From: Parus major
Taxonomy: Eukaryota; Chordata; Aves; Passeriformes; Paridae
Reading direction: 5' to 3'
Length of the DNA stretch: 64,000 nt
Assembly: GCF_001522545.3 (NCBI RefSeq)
Contig: NC_031770.1
Coordinates: forward strand, 89,043,194 to 89,107,193
Below the pieces are notes generated by a model. The model was not told where the DNA came from and did not search any database. It worked only from the letters and a program-made list of their open reading frames with translations. Positions within the stretch are counted from its first letter, which is position 1. Every line of letters starts with the position of its first letter. Made by a program: the position numbers and the translations under genes. Of the stretch, positions 26,201 to 40,381 are shown piece by piece.

Positions 26201-29200
26201 GTTTTTGTGTTTGTTGTTTCTTTTTCCTTAGGCAGTATAATGGTTTAAGGTCGAAAACAAGACAGAAAAATTAAATGTTAATCCACAACAGATTTATATG
26301 CAAAACATGTGATAACTCACTTCTAACCTGAGGTTAAAAGATTTTTAAAATTTTGAACATTTTAAATCATCTTTTTTCAATGAACAGACAATTACCTTCC
26401 TGACAAATCATCCAGTTACTTAAGAACTGGGCTAATGGAGATTAAAGAAGAGTTTATATACCTAAATGCCTCTTTACCAGCTTAACTCTAAAGCACAGAT
26501 TTTCTGACTCCTTACTCAACTGTGCAGCATATAAAATTCCCATGGATTTAAATGTGGATTTCAGAGTAGTTATAGTAACACAAATTTTATTTCTCAGCAC
26601 ACACACAGACAATTCAGTCTTAAGGTGAAGAGAGAACAGAGATTTAATTTTGAATTCCATAGTGCACAATGCACCTACCACTGTTGAGAAACAGGGTTTC
26701 AGTTCCATCCTTTGGCTGAAAGGGTCTGAATCTAACAGTGTTTCTAAACTGCCAGGCTTCAGAGGTTTCAGGGAATATGAGCTGTCAGTTTCTCCTGCTT
26801 AATTAATGCTTTCCACTGCCTGATTAAATGTTTTCTATTCAGTGGCTGTGATTAAGTAAGTCAGTAACTCCACAGCCTGCTGATTCATATTAACCCTGGA
26901 AAAATTATGGTGATGGCTAGGGAACTTCTGCAGTTAAATGCAAGTGCTCAGCTCTGCCCAGGCAGGATGTGGATCGCTGCCACTGGACTATGGACTAAAC
27001 AGCAGGTATTTGATTGTTCTGGTTTCCTTTGAAGAAAAAATTTGCTCTCAGTTTTCAAACTGAAACATCAAGAGAGAGAGGTATCTCTTTAATCTGTAAT
27101 TAAGCATCCCAAACTTTTAAGGCATGAAACTGAAGATAATCTCCTATTTACAGCATTTAAATTTGAGGTGCTCAGGGATGTCCAAGACATCTGTGGCATG
27201 TTTGACAGATGTCACATGGCCTGCAGGAGACTATTCCTCTAGATGGGTATTCATGGGACTATGACATCTCAAATTTGTTAAGCAGGATGTTGAATTTAGG
27301 CAACTGAATCCCAATAAGGGCATTTAAGCTGGTGTTATCTAATCAGCACAGTCTAGAGAGTGATTTAATTCTTTGTGCCTGGAGCTGGGAATGGCTTTTC
27401 CATCTCTAAGGACTGCACTTGCTAAGATTTCCTTGGCTGCCACTGGAGCTCATGTGCCTAGCACAAGGAGAAACAATTGCATGTAGATATATAGTTTTCA
27501 TATATTATTTTGCATATAAATTCAGGTGTCTTAATCATGCACTGAATCTTATAATTAGTTGTCACATTTTCCACTACTTTCACTGTGATCAGTAAAATTA
27601 TTAGGATTTAGAGAACATATTGCTGCAAAAGCAAATGTTGAAAATCACCTAACTCTAAGTTGGCCATGGAAGCCAGGTATTGTATGTGTGAACTTTCACA
27701 AAAACTGCAATTATTTATGCATGCCTTCTCCACAGCATCAGGAAAGTGCAAAGAGAATAGAACACATTGACATTATTCCCCCTGTGAGCTATCTAGCAGC
27801 ACTGGGATTGACCAACAGCTAATATAGCTCATGTCCACCACACTTCTGGAAGGGCACTCCAGTCCTAAAAAAGCTGGAGAACTTGAGATTGGCAGCAAAC
27901 TAAAGTTTAATATGTTCTGCAATTTGTATCTTTTAGAATCCTACATCACTTCCCCATCATAACTGTGTGTTAACTGCCATTACATCCAAGTATATGAAGT
28001 AATAAATAGGCCCCAACTGCCAAGTAAATGCTAAAAAAAAAACCTGAGGCATTTCTTCTCCATGTGGGAACCATCTCAAGTGAACTGTACTTCTGTAAAA
28101 GGAAAGTTATTACTGTTGTTCTACAAGTGCTTTCCTTCATTAGAAAGCTGCCATGGAAAGTGACAAAGAGTTTACTCTTTTGTTGAGTGCTCTGTAAATG
28201 TTGTATGCCTTCTCCAGATACTGCTTTGCGGATGGAAATATCTGAGGTGAGGATGAATGCCTTACTGAATTGTGACCTGCTATAATATACATTTTCTTCT
28301 TAACCGAATTGTCTCTGGTTTGCACTACTCAGGTGCTGCAAAACATCTGCTAGGTTAGCTGATCTATGCAGATTTGAATTTTCTTGTGTGCCTAAATCCC
28401 CATGTCATGAGGATGGAAAAGGAATGAAAAACTACGTACCAACTGACTTCCAGCCATAAAAAAAAAGAAGTGGGCTCTCCCTGAAGAGGTGATAGTCCAC
28501 AGCATTTCTGCACTCCACTGAGTCCTGTATCTTTGGCTCTATGCAAAGATTTGTGTCATTTTGAAGCAGAGCTAATTTCAACAACAGTCAAAATAGTTTC
28601 TGCTGAACCTCAAAAACAGTGAAAGTGACATAAAACCATCTTTCCCACCCATACATGACAGGGGCTTGTTCTTAATCAGCACTTAGTAAGGAATTTAAGT
28701 AGAAAAGAATAAGATTATACAAATTTCACTTTTAAAACAAACTAGATTATCATCCCTTTGACCATAACTCAGACACAGCTTTATGATAATATCTCCAAAT
28801 ATATCCAACATGATAAGGAATTGATAGTGGATGTTTTTGTTGTTATAGCAAATGGAGTGGTAAGGCATGATGATAACTGCTGCTATGCATTGCTATTGTA
28901 TATATAATGATGGGGTTGCTGAGAACCACACTCTTTAGGGCTTATCTTTGTCTATTTTTAAGCAAAGTGTTAATTGAGTGCAAATGTGTCTGATTCTCTG
29001 ATGTAGAGAACTCTTCTTTGTTGACAGTCCTTAGTTTCTTGATCATTCTTTTGGTATTGGCCAGCTGTGGTCTTGAGTGATGAAATACCTTAAAATATGA
29101 ACTGTGCTTTCTTCAAAGTATGTATTTTGCCTTCAATATGGTGAAGCAATCAGACTCTTACACACAGCTTACAGGAAGAGAGCAACTTTTCTATAATAAG

Positions 29201-29877
29201 TACTGAGGGGCCTGAGTTCAAGGGAAAGAGAGGATGCTGAGGAATGTTAAAAGCAGACACCGTTATCACTCTCTTTGAGTGCTGACTTGACTTTCACCTA
29301 TAGTTGCTTCACCTCTTCCCACTATAACCTTGAAGAAAGCCCTTCACAAATACAGTGACATAATTTATGGAAGGTGTAGCACTGGGGAAGGGTGGAAAAG
29401 AGATACTTCCATCTTCTCTTCAAAGTATTTTTATGGAACACATAGGCAAACCTCTGGATTCCATGTAGGTTTTAAAAGCTCTGCCTTCTGCTAAAAATAA
29501 AAAAAAAAAATCTCCCACTGCTAACTTAGTAGGGGATCAAATCCAGTTTCACTGATGTTCTGACATGAGATACATATCATTAATGGATTCTTTTTGAGAA
29601 AGACACTCTTATCATTCCACAATTCAAAACATTAAATTTTCAGGACCTTCCTGATTCCAAAACAAAGAACTGTCCCCAGCCCTGACAACATCCCCTTACC
29701 CTCTATATTCACACCTAAGTGAAAACTGAAAGCCCACTGGAGTCTATGCCTTTCCTTGATCTGGAATGAGTCCACTGATTTCAACAGAACTACTCAAAAG
29801 GAATGTGAATTCACAGGACTAAGCTCTATGTAGGTGCTTGTCCCATGTAGAGAAAACATCTCTCTCTCCAAGTTACA

Positions 29878-29923
29878 ACTTGTTACTTGTACTTTCTCTT
29901 TAGTGAAAGTACAAGTAACAAGT
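29878..29923. repeat. Perfect inverted repeat: 19-bp arms, 8-nt loop
   Basis: The left arm ACTTGTTACTTGTACTTTC (29878-29896) and right arm GAAAGTACAAGTAACAAGT (29905-29923) are exact reverse complements around the loop TCTTTAGT. Flanking sequence does not extend the pairing, so at 46 nt it is shorter than a usual microRNA precursor. Confidence 0.97.
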
Positions 29924-32900
29924 ACTCCCTGAAGTACTCCATATCAGTTCTTCTTTACTCTTGAAAAATAAATATAAGGATCATATTTGTGGCTCATGTC
30001 CCTTCCAGTGGGACTCTTGTTTCCTAGCTGTTCTGAAATGCTAATCACCTATTTCCCACTCTCTGTCATTCTGTCTTACCTTCATTTCATGTCAGTGGGA
30101 GCAAGTGAACCCTTCCGTGACGCTCCTGAGGAGCATTTTTCTCTCTTGTTCTCTGACTTGTATTTCTTACCTGTTGAAAGTTTTTCTCTTTTGATTTAAT
30201 CATTTTACCAGCTATCCTTTCTGCTGTCTTTCTTCAATAGAGAGTTGAAGGCCTCCTGGTCCCACACCTTGCTTACAGGCAGTTTGCAGAGATTCACAAG
30301 TGTTGGCAGAGTGCAAATCTCAACAGCTGGAAATCAACAGTTATAGGAAGAATTTGGTGCAGTTCTTAACAACTTAAACTGTGAAAAACAGTTGTTTTAA
30401 AAAAAAAAAGTAAATTATGCTTTTGAATCAAAATGCCACCAGATAATTGGTTTTTTATTTGCAGTGATCACAGGAATGAATAAACTTTAAGTTATAAGTC
30501 TTTCACATACACAACATAAGTTTTTATACATCTATGAGACTCCATCTTGCACCAGGTAAGATCAATAATAGAGTTAGGAGGGAGTAGTATTTGATACTTT
30601 TTTCTGGATTTTCGGTAAATCTTTAGTTATGTTGTAAGTTCAAGACATAACTTAGTAGTTCCCTTGAGATCATGGTAACAAATTTGCTTCTGCTGTTGCT
30701 GGTGAAACTCAGTAGGAAGTAAAAGAATTCCACAGAGTATAAGCTTGGGGAGGCCACACAGAAATTTCTTGCAACTGGTGACTAGAAAAGGGCAAAGAAG
30801 GAAGGAAAAGGAGTTAGAAATGGACCATGCTACTCTTTTTCCTTCCATCATGAGATCTGGCAAAACAGGACTGCTTTCAAGATTGTGCTTTCAACCTATA
30901 GAAAATAATCTGGACTACAAAAATGAGGGTGGTTTTCCATCTTTCAGCTTCTGTAATATTTCCATTAAACCAACACAGGAGAACATCCGGAACAAAAAAG
31001 GAACTAGCATAGAGTTAGAAAAAAAATTAATTTAAAATTTCGTTATCAAATACAAGTGATATTCCTAAACCACTTTATTTTGCTTAATTACCTAGTAGAA
31101 ATACGTTACCTTTGAGGATTTGATTTTTTACCCTCTCTGGTACTTATGTGCACATTAGCAGGTATCCTGAATCTGGAATATCTCTTCTTGAAGCATGACT
31201 ACAATTATCTACAGTCCTGAAGCACTGCACTCTTCACAGTTAAGAGGGCAGAGCAAAGGTCAATGGAAGCTCAGCTCATGACTTTTATAGTCCAGCGTTT
31301 TCTTCAGCACACAGCTTGAGGAAGTCCAAGCTGTTTCAGTCTCATGAATGTCTTTTGATTTTCATTTCAGCTTGTATTTAAGGGTGGATAACTGTTTTAA
31401 AGAGCACTTGAATTCAGTGTCCTCTGTAGCACGCTGATCTGCATCTGTTTAAGAGGTGTTCTATGTGTTTTTGGCAGATGATATTTCCAGCTATTCTGAA
31501 ATGTTTAAAGAGGCCAGTTTTCTGAACTGCCTGCTCATATGCTGTAATTCAAATATGGGCTTTTGGAGTTATGGATAAATTCAGCATTTTAGATGTATTT
31601 TTTTGTGAAAATAATAAAAGTAAAATACCCCTTCAAAATATAAAAAGAGGGAAAATATCAAAATACAGGTTTACTATTTTTTATGGTTTATCTTTTTTAA
31701 TTTGGAAAATTAAGTTTTTGGGGCTTTTTGACACTGCTGGCACCCAGTAAAATCAGTTCTCACTGTGGCAATATGCAATTTTTTTAAGCCCAAAACATAT
31801 AATTGCAAATGAAAAAAATCATTAATTCTGGCTGAACAAAAACACTGTGGATGACCCTCAGAATGAGAAGAACAAATCTTTCTGAGATTATATTACAGAT
31901 TTTGACACTCCCCATGGCCACGTGAGAGACATGAAATCAAAAGGACTGATGAAACCGAAAAGCTGTTTGACTTCGCTGAATTATGCAAAATACTCAGCTG
32001 AATAAGTAAGATGGAGTGATATATATGGATGCCCTTTCTTTTCTTTCAGTTTTGTTCATTAGAAAATAAAACCAGAAGCTTTTGTGACAGAGTATGAGCT
32101 TAAAATTCAGAGGACCCAAAACTGCTACTCTTAGTCTTAAACCACTTGTTAGGCAACTGTGGCAGATGCACAGACCTTCTAGAAAGGCAGCAGTCACAGT
32201 CCCGTATGTCTGCCAACCCCATTCAAAGTATCCTCTAATTTTGTCTGTAATCCTCACAAAAACAACTTGGTAACTACAGTGCTTAAAGGTATCAGGCATC
32301 CATGTTTATGAACCTGAGTCACTGCCGAACTAATTGTGAAGAAGCCATAAGGGAAACTGGTCCTTGCAAGAGTTTATGATGGATGGTTCACTGGTTATAT
32401 CTGGTGGTGCTTTTGTGGGTAAACAAGTACTGTGTATAATTTAGATGTAGATACATCAACATGTGAATATTGGCAGAAATATAAGTGAATGATGTGCAAG
32501 CTCATGTCTCAATAACATCTCCCTCGTGTTTCTGTGGTGTGTGTGTACGTGCATGCGTTTACATGTGCAAATTTTCTCCCTAGGAAATACATTATTGGAA
32601 ATCCTAATCTACTACATTTTTGCACATATCGAGAAGGAACTATTTCTTTAAACTTAACATACATTATTGATATGCATTATGTACCGTCATCTAACTCACA
32701 TGCTTATAAAATCCAATTGGGATCAATAGGTACCTTTCCTATGTAAAATTTGCTACATTTATTTAGATTTCTAAATTTTACATTAAACACAGTACTAATG
32801 CTTTCCTAGTGTAACAGCCTTATTATATAGAACAAAATAATAATAATGAATCTGCTCAGACACTGGAGGTGTTATGGACTTGATGCTTTTAAGTTTTAAT

Positions 32901-34984
32901 AGCTTTCATATAAAGTTGGTATATAGGATATATGCACTCAATCACTGTCATTTTGGGTTATTAGACCTGATGACATATTGAAATGTCTTTCTTTTTGCCT
33001 TGCACAGCTCCTCATTATAAGATATTATATGTCTTAAGAGTGCTCAGCAGCTCACAAAAGAGAGTTCTTAAGCAACACAGTCATAAAGTTGTGTTTCATT
33101 ATTTTAACATTAAACATACACTTTTCAGACTAGGTATCAATTTTGTACTGTTCACATGTTTTGGTGGCTTGTTGTTTTCAGGTTTGTTGCTGCTGCTTTA
33201 CAGTAAGAGGCCAGTTTACAATGTTGTACCACCAGCTGCACTTTGGTAAAAACAAATATATTGCAGAAATACTAAGCAACCATCCCTAGTACTGTTTTCC
33301 TGTTCCACATTGCTTCTGATTGGCCACACCAGGATTATCACAGACGTAAGCCTGTCAATTTTGCTGAGCTATCAAATTTGGGAGGCAAGTGTCTGATGCA
33401 TTCATCTGACATGAGGTAGGTTTCATCCATACAGAGGCTTTCCCCTAAACAAAATGGGTCAAATTGAAAGTTGTAATTTAGAGCATAACTCATACATCAA
33501 ATAACACAACTGCAGTCTGACTCATTTTTTCATGAAAAAAATATGCATAACTTGTATTTTGCTGAAAAACACTTAAGTGGACTTTAAATATAAAAGAGAA
33601 TGACTGTTTTAATAAAGACTGGTGCTTCATTTGAAAAAATATACTTTATCACTAAGATTAATATTGGTATAAAAAACAATATGGACCCGCAAAATTCCAG
33701 AATGATTTGAAATAAATTCCAGTTCGAGAGTAAGGGACACCTCAGACTGGTTTCCTTACTCTGTGACTTGCAGATCAGGGTCTCAAACATCTCAGTGGGA
33801 AATGTCCTTTCACAGCAGGTGAGTGTGTCAAAGGTGAAGAATGATACCAAGAAGATCTTTTCCAGTCCACTTTATCTTTCAGTCTTGTTTTACTTTACTA
33901 ATTTTTTTAAACAGTTCATCAGGTTAGTCACCAATCTTTATTCTCTATTATTATACTAATTTTAAAATGATACTATTTTGACTGCAGGAATAATGAGAAA
34001 AAGTCACTGGGGATCTGCTATGGATATATTGCCACTCCTTTGCTCATGCTCTTGTGGGGCAGATTGGTCATGTGTTGGTTTAAAACATCCCTGCAGGCAA
34101 TGTCTTATTGCTTAAGGTTCAGAAATATGAATAATAATAAAACTAGACCATAAGCTATTTAGCTTGGTAGAAATTAAATTTAACAGCTTTAGCTCATGAA
34201 TCCAGCTGTAAAAGTACATACAAAGCATTAAATTAACAGCAACACACAGAAATTTACAGGATCATGTTCCAGAGGAACTAAGTTTTGTGTTTGTTTTACC
34301 AGTTAATCTGGTAAGACTAGACAAAACAGATTTATTTTTTTTTTACAACATGAAACTTTTTATTCCATTAACAAAATCCTTCTGTGAAGAAACTTGCCGC
34401 TGCAAAACAATATTTGTAACCCTGACTTGTCGTTTGCTCATAAAAACACTGAATCTGTCAACTAGTCAACTTCCTTAACCCTGTAGCTAGAAATTGATGG
34501 ACTGGGATGGCTTAATGTGCCCAAGAGATCGTCTGTTTTTTTCTAAAAATATTGATGAATACTACTAAAGATATTGCATCTGACCAAAAACTTCTTGTGC
34601 ATATCTATCACAGTCACAACACTGCTTCTAGTGTTAGTATTTAAGAATATATCCATATAAACAAAAATTAGCAACTATAATCTTGCCTCTCAAGAACAAA
34701 CTAGTCCAAAGGGAGTTTTTCCCCGCCCCCCCCCGAAAGTAATTGCTGTTACTGATTCTATATATTAAGTAATCAAACACTGCAGGAAGAGATAGCAGTG
34801 TAAAATCCCAGGCACATAGAGTTTCACAGATGTTATCCTAAGATATATTTGAGCCTTGTGTGGCAGAAGAACTTTCATGTATAAAATTTCTGTGTTAAAT
34901 TATATGAGTGCTCTTAAGAAGGGATAAGTAAGGAAATAGGGGTGACAGTATATTGGGCTTCATAAAAAGGTGTGCTTTGCATCT

Positions 34985-35846
34985 GTTATGAATAGTACTA
35001 GCAAATATGCAGATGACACCAAGCTGGGGGAAATGTTGGTCTGCTGGAGGGTAGGAGGGCCCTGGGAGGGATCTGGACAGCCTGGATAGATAGCTGAGGT
35101 TTAACAAGAACAAGTTCTGAGTCCTACACTTTGGCCATAACAACTCCCTGCAGTGCTACAGCCTAGGGACAGAATGGCTGGACAATAGATAGAAAGGGAC
35201 ATGGAGGTATTGATCGATGGCAGACTGAAAATGAAACTGTGTGTGCCAGGAAGGCCAGTGACATACTGGCCTGTATCAGGAATAACATGGCCATCAGGTC
35301 TAGGAAAGTGGTCCTTTCTCTCTGCTTGGCACTGATAAGGGCACACCTCGAATACTGTGTCCAGTTCTGGGCTCCTCAGTTTAGGAAGGATGTTAAGCTG
35401 CTGAAGCATGTCCAGAGAAGTGCAACTAGATGATGAAAGGTCTGGATCACAAGTCCTATGAGAAGCAGCTGAGGGAGCTGGGGTTGTTCATAAAAGGAGG
35501 CTCAGGGAAGACCTCATTACTCTCTACAACTGCCTGAAAGGAGGCTGTAGCCAGCTGAGGTTTGGTCTCTTCTCCCAGGTGACAGTACAAGAGGACACAG
35601 TCTTAAGCTGCACCAGGGGAGGTTTAGGCTGGACATTAGGAAGTTTTTCACAGAAAGCGTGATTGGGCATTGTAATGGGCTGCCCAGAGAGGTGTGGAGT
35701 CACCACCCCTGGAGGTGTTGAAGGAAACACTGGATGTTGCACTCAGTGTCACAGTCTAGTCGACAAGGTGGTGTTTTGGTCATAGGTTGGACTTGATGAT
35801 CTCAAAGGTCATTTCCAACCTAATTGATTCTGTGAATCTGTGAATA
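34985..35846 (+). mobile_element. CR1 LINE, 3' end with remains of reverse transcriptase
   Basis: This is the longest CR1 copy in the window. It starts near the reverse-transcriptase active-site block: codons 35003-35029 read KYADDTKLG, the CR1 form of the YADD palm motif, and the frame stops soon after. The CR1 3' domain follows (GGCACTGATAAGGGCACACC, TGTCCAGTTCTGGGCTCCTC, GGGCTGCCCAGAGAGGTGTG, TTGGACTTGATGATCTCAAA) and it ends with ATTCTGTGAATCTGTGA near 35844. Many stops and indels show a dead copy. The left edge is approximate. Confidence 0.94.
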
Positions 35847-38800
35847 CTCATTGGGGTAGTGCAAGACTAGAGCAGAAGTGAACATGTGGCCACTTGTCTT
35901 CCTCCAGAACCTAGATGTAACTCCTGTACAAAGGCCAACTATCTCGTCACTATGCAGGATTTCAGGATTTCTTATTTTTCAAGGGGGAAAAAAAAGTGTG
36001 TTTTCTCCTTTTTTCTCCTTTTTCTCTTTGCCTAGGAGCAAATCCTACTTCTGAGGCCAAGATTACTCCTGCATTGCACTTGCATTTTGGCAGCACAGGG
36101 CAGTATAAGAGACTTTGAGGGTATGTATCTGTACAGACCAGTGTACAATGGCTAAGAATTACCAGCCCAATGACCAGCTGCTAGCGAGCTTTTTTCCTTC
36201 TGCAGAATACTGAGTGACCAAAAATAGAATGCTCCATTTAATTAGCCACCCCCCAAAAGATGACTCACTATCAAAGTCTTGATTCATATCTTGTATGAAC
36301 TCAGGTATCCCCTGCTGCCTGGATATCCTTTGCTGCTAGGCAGCATTTTCAGGAGAGAGTTGATTTTATCACAGCCACAGATCCATCAACTTTATGGACT
36401 TCTGACATCATCCCTCACTGTGTTGCTAGGTGAAGTCACAACTGAGCATGTGATGCTCATGTTATCATGGTTATTGTCTGTTCAGCTATTGTATATAGTC
36501 TTATGTTTTGTAGCGCTACAGACGGAAGGGCTTCCTTATGGTAACATAAAAGGGAGCAACCAAGTCTTTAAAATTAGGACCGGATTGGTATCCATATTAA
36601 AAATGTAACATTGTATATTGGTGCATATGATGTGTTTTGTTTACATCAGATGTATGAATTAAGATACCTTTTCTTTAAGGTACAGTTAACAACAGCTGTA
36701 AAGTCTCACTAAGAAATAAACTGCCTCAGGATCTGGAATCCATTGGTTACTATAAGAAATCAGGCAGTAATTTAAATATGTTTCTAAGTAGAAGTCTCTA
36801 ATTCCAGCTAATGTCCACTGGATAAATAATTATTATATTTTTAAACTTTCTTTTGTAGCTATCTTTTCTTGCATATAGGCAGTAGTCCTTCTTAGAATTC
36901 TGATGAGCTCTTAGCTTCCAAGATATCTTAGACAAAGAAAACAATCCCTACAAGTTAAGAATTGTCTAAATTTGTACTGTAATAAGAACATTGTAACGAG
37001 TTTAAAGTGTTCTGCCTGGCATGCGATACATCCTTGTTTTGAAGTTTTAAGGGAAAATGTGACACATTCAATTTTAACCTTGGTTAAAAAGTCATAATTT
37101 CCTGATTTGTCATGATGAAGTATTAGGAATCAAAAGAATCACTTGTTTTCTTAATGGTATGGAGATATAATTTGCAGTTTGTTTTTAAAAACTGAATCAC
37201 TGTTTTCAGATATTATTCCTAAGAAATATGTTTTCAGTTATATCTCCCCCCACTTTTTTCTCTCAGACTAGCGACACAACCTATTTAAGCAAGGCATATT
37301 ACTGTTTTTATAAAGACTTCTTTCAAATATGCTTTTTTCCAAGTCTCCATTTTTTGTTGGAATATGTAGAATAATAGGCCACTTATTTTATGATCAGTTA
37401 ATCCTGAATGTGCATCTAATAGACTGTGGGCTTCATTCACTCTCACTTTGATTCATACTTTGGAAAGCCCAAATCACTGGTGTTGTTCATAAAGACCTTT
37501 AAGGTCCAATAAAAAATTATATTTCTTTAATTCCTTAATGAATTATTTTATTCCATGTGTGTATATAGTACCATCTGGACAATAATTCATGACTGTATAC
37601 TTCAGATAAACCACACTTTGAATATAATGCAACAGGCCATTTACATTTTTACAGAATGATCTCAAATCTGTTTGGACAGACTAGAGGATTAACGAGAATA
37701 ATGGTGGTGAATTATTCATCGGGCAGTACTCATTAATTTAGCTGATTGTTGCATATTTTCCAGAAAAAAAGACACTTCAACTATTTTTGCTTTTTCTATA
37801 CAATTGTTTTCTGGGTATAGCCTTCATCAGATTTATCTCTTGAAGTAGAAGTTTATGTCTTGGCTAGTATTTTACCTCCAGCTTCAGATATCCCCCCCCA
37901 TTCTGCTGCTGCTAGAGCTGGCTTTGATCTTTCTTCCCTCTAAGAATGGCTGAACAAAATCCCTTTGTACCATATCACTATTCAAATGCCATAGCAATGA
38001 TTTATTCAGATATCTAACTATGACAAATAAAAATCTTTCTTGGTTTTGTTAAAATGTTTGTAACAATTGCATACAATGTAACTTCTTCATAATCAACATG
38101 TTAACTCCTAAAATCTACTCACAGATAAACAGAGAACAGCAAGAAATCCTTTACTCTGTCTATCATATTTTCCTAGATGTTTCTGTCTAAAAGGAACAGG
38201 GCTGGCTATACTTTATATTATTTTGTCAATAACAGGATTTTAAAAGTTGGTATTTTTTCTGACTACCTTTCTCTAACCATATTTCTATTCTCTTTTGATA
38301 AACTGGCATAGGAAACATGTTTTATGTCTGGATACAGTCAATCTCAAGGCAAGCACACAAGTATGGCTATATTGTCATATGTTCATCATTAGCATCTTAT
38401 ACACATTACCTGAATGATCTCTGGCTGGAAATCATTGTTTTAGTAGAAATAAAATAGTCTACAGGTACAACCAAATTCCTTTAGAATTTGTATTTTCTGA
38501 ATTAGCATTCTATAAACTTTCTATCCATACTATAAAAAACATATGTATCAAATGTGTAATCTCTGAAGCACAGCATCCTGTCCGTGATGGTAGCCAGCAC
38601 CAGATGTCTTACATAAAGGTGCAAAACCCCCCTACAGTAGGCAGATGTTGGATTATTTCTCTATTAAGAAGGTCTCATCCTAAACCCTGATACTTAAGAG
38701 ATTGTCTGAAGCCCAAAAGCATGAAATTTTATCGTCATTCCAGAACTCCTCTTTAGTGTCTCACTAAGTTTTACTCTTTGAGAGTGTTTGTTGTGGAGCA

Positions 38801-40381
38801 GTGGCAGGAATTGAGTTATGTGGGCTCCAGATGTAGGTTCAGTATTGTTTCCCATGCTGGAGTAACATGCAAGAGCAAAATCTGCTCAGAGCAACTGAAA
38901 TATTAAACTGCTTAGCTGTTAGTCTTTGGTAAACATAAAAGAGTAAATCATAGCTAGAAAATGACATTTCTTAACATCTTAGAAATTAAAGTGATTTTCA
39001 CTGAGACAACAGAAGACATGTTCCTGACTCCAGGCTATACCACTGCTAAACTCCAAATGCTTGCTACAAGACATGGAGATCTCTGTCCTTTTTGAAACAG
39101 TTGGACATACTTTTGTAACAGAAAAGTTTTGGCAACTTAAATAGAGTGGTCACTACATCAGGTCCAGATGTAACATGGGTAAACACCACTGTGTTTACAA
39201 TGGGAATACAGGGTCATTGTCTCATGAACATATGTGGTGACAAGACTATGAGAAGGATCAGGAAATGGATGCTAATGAGGCTGAAGAGCCAAAGTCTCTC
39301 TGGGACCAATTGTGAAAGAAAGTTAAAGCTCCCCTTCCTGGCTGTCAAGCACTGGAGCAGTCCTACTGCCTCTGTGGCTGCAATGCTGTCTCTCCTGTCT
39401 GCACTGGGTCTTCTGGCACCCCATGGTGACCTGTTCTCCTTTGCTCATACATCTCAACAGACCCACTGAAAGAGAATTACAAAAACTCATACTACCTCCA
39501 ATCTCTGTTAGCACTCTCCCTGAGCTCAGAATAACAAATCTGATATATAATTTATAATTGAGGCATTGTGTCAAATGATGTTCCTTAACATGACACAGAA
39601 CACTTCAAAAATTTTAATTGAAGTTCTGCATGAGCAGAAAGGGAACAAAACATTTTACCAATAAAAACCCCAAACAACCAAACCAAAAAAATCACAAAAC
39701 AAAGCCCAAACCAAAAAAAACCCCAAACACAGTAGTTTTAATTCCAAAAGTCTGTTTACCTGTGGACCTCATGGAAAACTATAGATCTTAAAGAATCTTT
39801 CTGCACTAGGACCCATGAAATGTAAAGGTCAAAGAAAAGTCAGAACAGTAACACTAATGTATTACTACAGAACTTAATGAAACATTCTATACATTGTTTT
39901 TGATTCCTTATCACTCAAATTCCTGGCTATACAGTGATGCACTGTCAATATTTGGTTTGGCATTTAGGAATCTCTCCTAGTAAATGTGAAGTGTAGGTCC
40001 AATACTCTGAAGGCTTCTCAAACTCAACCAGGAACTTTCTAGCTATTCCTCTGTGCTGATGTTTCCTACTGGCCAAAATTCAGAGCCTACCCGTTCAACA
40101 TATGCAGATGTTTCTCTGGTTAGAAAACGCGGAAGTTTCCTTCATCACACTGGAAAAGCAAGTCTGTAGCCAAACTAGAGCAAACACTTCCTGAGGGTGA
40201 TGTGGACACCTAGATCCCTCCACTTACTCTGGAAAAAATTCAGCTTAGGCAGCTTAAATCTCTCTAGAGGCTTATAAATGCTGCACTGCCTAATTTAAGT
40301 GCCTTAAATAGCAGGTTTGACTAATGCTGTCCATGTCTATTTTTTTCCTCTGCGGGAAGTCTCATGCAGATTGGATCTGTT
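35847..40381. other. Intergenic stretch between CR1 and solo LTR
   Basis: AT-rich single-copy DNA. An A/C-rich low-complexity tract lies at 39662-39730. The region at about 38575-38640 (AGCCAGCACCAGATG, AAGGTGCAAAACCCC) resembles a phrase I associate with old amniote repeats, but I cannot name a family. No gene recognised. Confidence 0.55.
39662..39730 (+). repeat. A/C-rich low-complexity tract
   Basis: AAACC, CCAAA and AAAAACCCC runs with only scattered T and G over about 70 bp. Confidence 0.85.

Larger units (their letters stand above)
19716..34984. other. Intergenic stretch, 15 kb without recognised genes
   Basis: I see no exon, RNA gene or interspersed repeat. It includes the G-rich tract at 22330-22355, the AT palindromes at 22809-22844, the CCAAC-type tract at 23236-23286, a homeodomain-motif-rich block at 26780-26960 and the perfect hairpin at 29878-29923. 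The open frame at 22102-22329 is discussed as a finding only. Confidence 0.6.

Noticed and set aside
38575..38640. Possible ancient SINE-like fragment
   Set aside because: The phrase AGCCAGCACCAGATG looks familiar, but I cannot name a family or define ends.
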